Origin: Microvirga arsenatis
Lineage (GTDB): Bacteria; Pseudomonadota; Alphaproteobacteria; Rhizobiales; Beijerinckiaceae
DNA length: 64,000 nucleotides
Direction of reading: 5' to 3'
Assembly: GCF_009910705.1 (NCBI RefSeq)
Contig: NZ_JAAAXJ010000003.1
Location: 434,001 to 498,000 of the forward strand
Shown here: in pieces, positions 63,071 through 64,000 of the stretch
How the letters are laid out: each line of letters opens with the position of its first letter
How positions within the stretch are numbered: position 1 is the first letter of the stretch
The notes under the pieces: model-generated
What the model saw: only the letters and a program-made list of their open reading frames with translations
Databases searched by the model: none
Told to the model about the DNA's origin: nothing
Program-made: the position numbers and the translations under genes

Positions 63071-63445
63071 CTATTGCGGTGCGAACGGGTTCCTGAATCC
63101 ACCGGCCCCCGCCGGCGCCCTGGGCGGATGATGCGTGGCGAGATAGTCGAGGATCAGGTCCCGGTCGGCGCCCTGGATGTCCGGCATGCCGTGCCGCTCC
63201 GTCATCCAGGTCATCGTCTCGTCCCATCTGTCGCGGGTCAACCCCTGGTTCGACACTAGCTTGTAGCCGTGGCACGCGGTGCACAGGCCGAAGGTCTCGT
63301 CCCGTCCGGGTCCCGCCGGCAGGTCGTCAAGCTGCTCGTCCTTGGGCGTGAAGGCAGGCGCAGGCCCCTGCTGGGCCTGCCCGGCAGAGAAAGAGGCCGA
63401 TGCCGTGAGGGCCAGCATCGGCAGCCAGTGGAATAGCCGCACCAT
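63071..63445 (-). CDS. sorB: Cytochrome c subunit of sulfite dehydrogenase
   Basis: The 124-residue exported cytochrome has a signal peptide (cleavage near GQAQ, about residue 24) and a haem motif CTACHGYKLV near residue 55. The methionine ligand is probably in ERHGMPDIQG near 86. The family is the SorB-like partner of molybdenum sulfite dehydrogenases, accepting electrons from sulfite oxidation. It begins 9 nt behind the molybdenum subunit gene. The longer start at 63448 is a TTG. Confidence 0.85.
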   Translation of the reverse strand: MVRLFHWLPMLALTASASFSAGQAQQGPAPAFTPKDEQLDDLPAGPGRDETFGLCTACHGYKLVSNQGLTRDRWDETMTWMTERHGMPDIQGADRDLILDYLATHHPPRAPAGAGGFRNPFAPQ

Positions 63446-63454
63446 CAATGATCC

Positions 63455-64000
63455 TTATCCCACCAAGACGGCCACGCGGTGCATGGTGTTGCCGCCATAG
63501 CCCTGCGGGTTCCAGTTGTGGGCCACGGGCGGTTGCATCTTGCCGTTCGAGTCCGTGGCCCTTGTCCAGATCTCGAAGTAGCCGTCCGACGGCAGTGGGA
63601 TGGTCGCTGTCCACCTACTCCAGTCGTAGCGGTTGCGGGGCGGTGCCAGTGTCGCCTGCGTCCAGGTCTGGCCCGCATCGGTCGAGACGTCCACGCGCGA
63701 CACCGTGAGATCGCCGGCCCAGGCGGTGCCGCGCAGGGCCACCTCCCGCGTGCCGGCCGGCAGCCTCGTGCCGTTCGCCGGAGCCGTGATGATGCTGCGC
63801 ACCGGCATGGATTCGAGGATGCGGAAGTCCTTCTCGTCCGCCTTGCCGCCCGGCACCATGGGCGTGTTCGGCACCCGGTAGGAGGTTCCGGTCATGCCTT
63901 GGCCGTCATGCTCGCGGTCACGGATCGTGATCCGCGTCAGCCACTTGTGCGACAGCGAGCCAGGCCAGCCGGGAATGACCAGCCGCAGTGGTCCGCCATG
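63455..64000 (-). CDS. sorA: Molybdenum subunit of sulfite dehydrogenase (C-terminal part)
   Basis: The visible 181 residues run off the end of the window. They begin HGGPLRLVIPGWPGSLSHKW, the end of the molybdopterin-binding domain of sulfite oxidases. Then comes the Mo-co dimerisation domain: GTRLPAGTREVALRGTAWAG, VDVSTDAGQTWTQATL and HRVAVLVG at the end. The enzyme oxidises sulfite to sulfate in the periplasm and passes electrons to the cytochrome made from the next gene. This closes the pathway started by the persulfide dioxygenase. Confidence 0.9.
   Translation of the reverse strand, partial: HGGPLRLVIPGWPGSLSHKWLTRITIRDREHDGQGMTGTSYRVPNTPMVPGGKADEKDFRILESMPVRSIITAPANGTRLPAGTREVALRGTAWAGDLTVSRVDVSTDAGQTWTQATLAPPRNRYDWSRWTATIPLPSDGYFEIWTRATDSNGKMQPPVAHNWNPQGYGGNTMHRVAVLVG

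Overview
The window looks like chromosomal DNA of a GC-rich alphaproteobacterium of the order Hyphomicrobiales, most likely Methylobacteriaceae and close to Microvirga. The evidence is the make-up of the housekeeping genes (icd, murI, rpsD, purB, rpe, map, radC, sfsA), a complete liv branched-chain amino acid operon, an HWE-type histidine kinase, usg and exoD homologues, and an alphaproteobacterial-type GTTC-N7-GTTC LexA box. The genus is an inference from overall appearance; no rRNA gene is present to fix it.

Positions 1 to about 35,230 are an orderly backbone: a partial gene, icd, a secreted phospholipase A2-like protein, trmJ, murI, a damaged toxin with an orphan antitoxin, rpsD, cfa, purB, rpe, an FAD amino-acid dehydrogenase, a LuxR-like regulator, a P1-family peptidase, ccdA, the liv operon (livH-livM-livG-livF-small membrane protein-livK, all on the minus strand), a flavin reductase, an HWE kinase, a formyltransferase, usg, exoD, radC, map, an FkbM methyltransferase, sfsA, a cinA-type protein, gpt and an acyl-CoA/ACP synthetase.

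The acyl-CoA/ACP synthetase gene is cut off near position 35,232, in its conserved C-terminal part. Directly behind the break comes a block of palindromes and then a three-gene operon: two large tyrosine recombinases and a small coiled-coil protein (35,373-40,259). I read this as the left end of a genomic island running to the end of the window. Next comes a decaying integrase / DUF1403 / scpB module in which all three genes carry stops or frameshifts.

From about 44.1 to 58.8 kb the island carries a stress and energy-saving set: Hsp20, Zn alcohol dehydrogenase, PHA synthase, universal stress protein, a P2-like cation ATPase, a flavodoxin-fold reductase, a P1B metal ATPase with a TPC motif, DUF1003 (frameshifted), a beta-CASP metallohydrolase, a cytochrome c and small unknowns. 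Four FixK/FNR-like palindromes lie 81-94 nt before the starts of five of these genes (one box is shared by divergent phaC and usp). This suggests an acquired, oxygen-responsive survival regulon.

From 58.9 kb to the end there is a reactive-sulfur module: a BigR/SqrR-like two-cysteine ArsR repressor with its own operator, two YeeE/YedE transport proteins, a persulfide-dioxygenase-like MBL protein, a rhodanese, a frameshifted ChaC gene and a sulfite dehydrogenase pair (cytochrome plus partial molybdenum subunit). Together they could take sulfane sulfur to sulfite and then to sulfate, passing electrons to cytochrome c. The island holds six broken genes and the 35 kb backbone only two.
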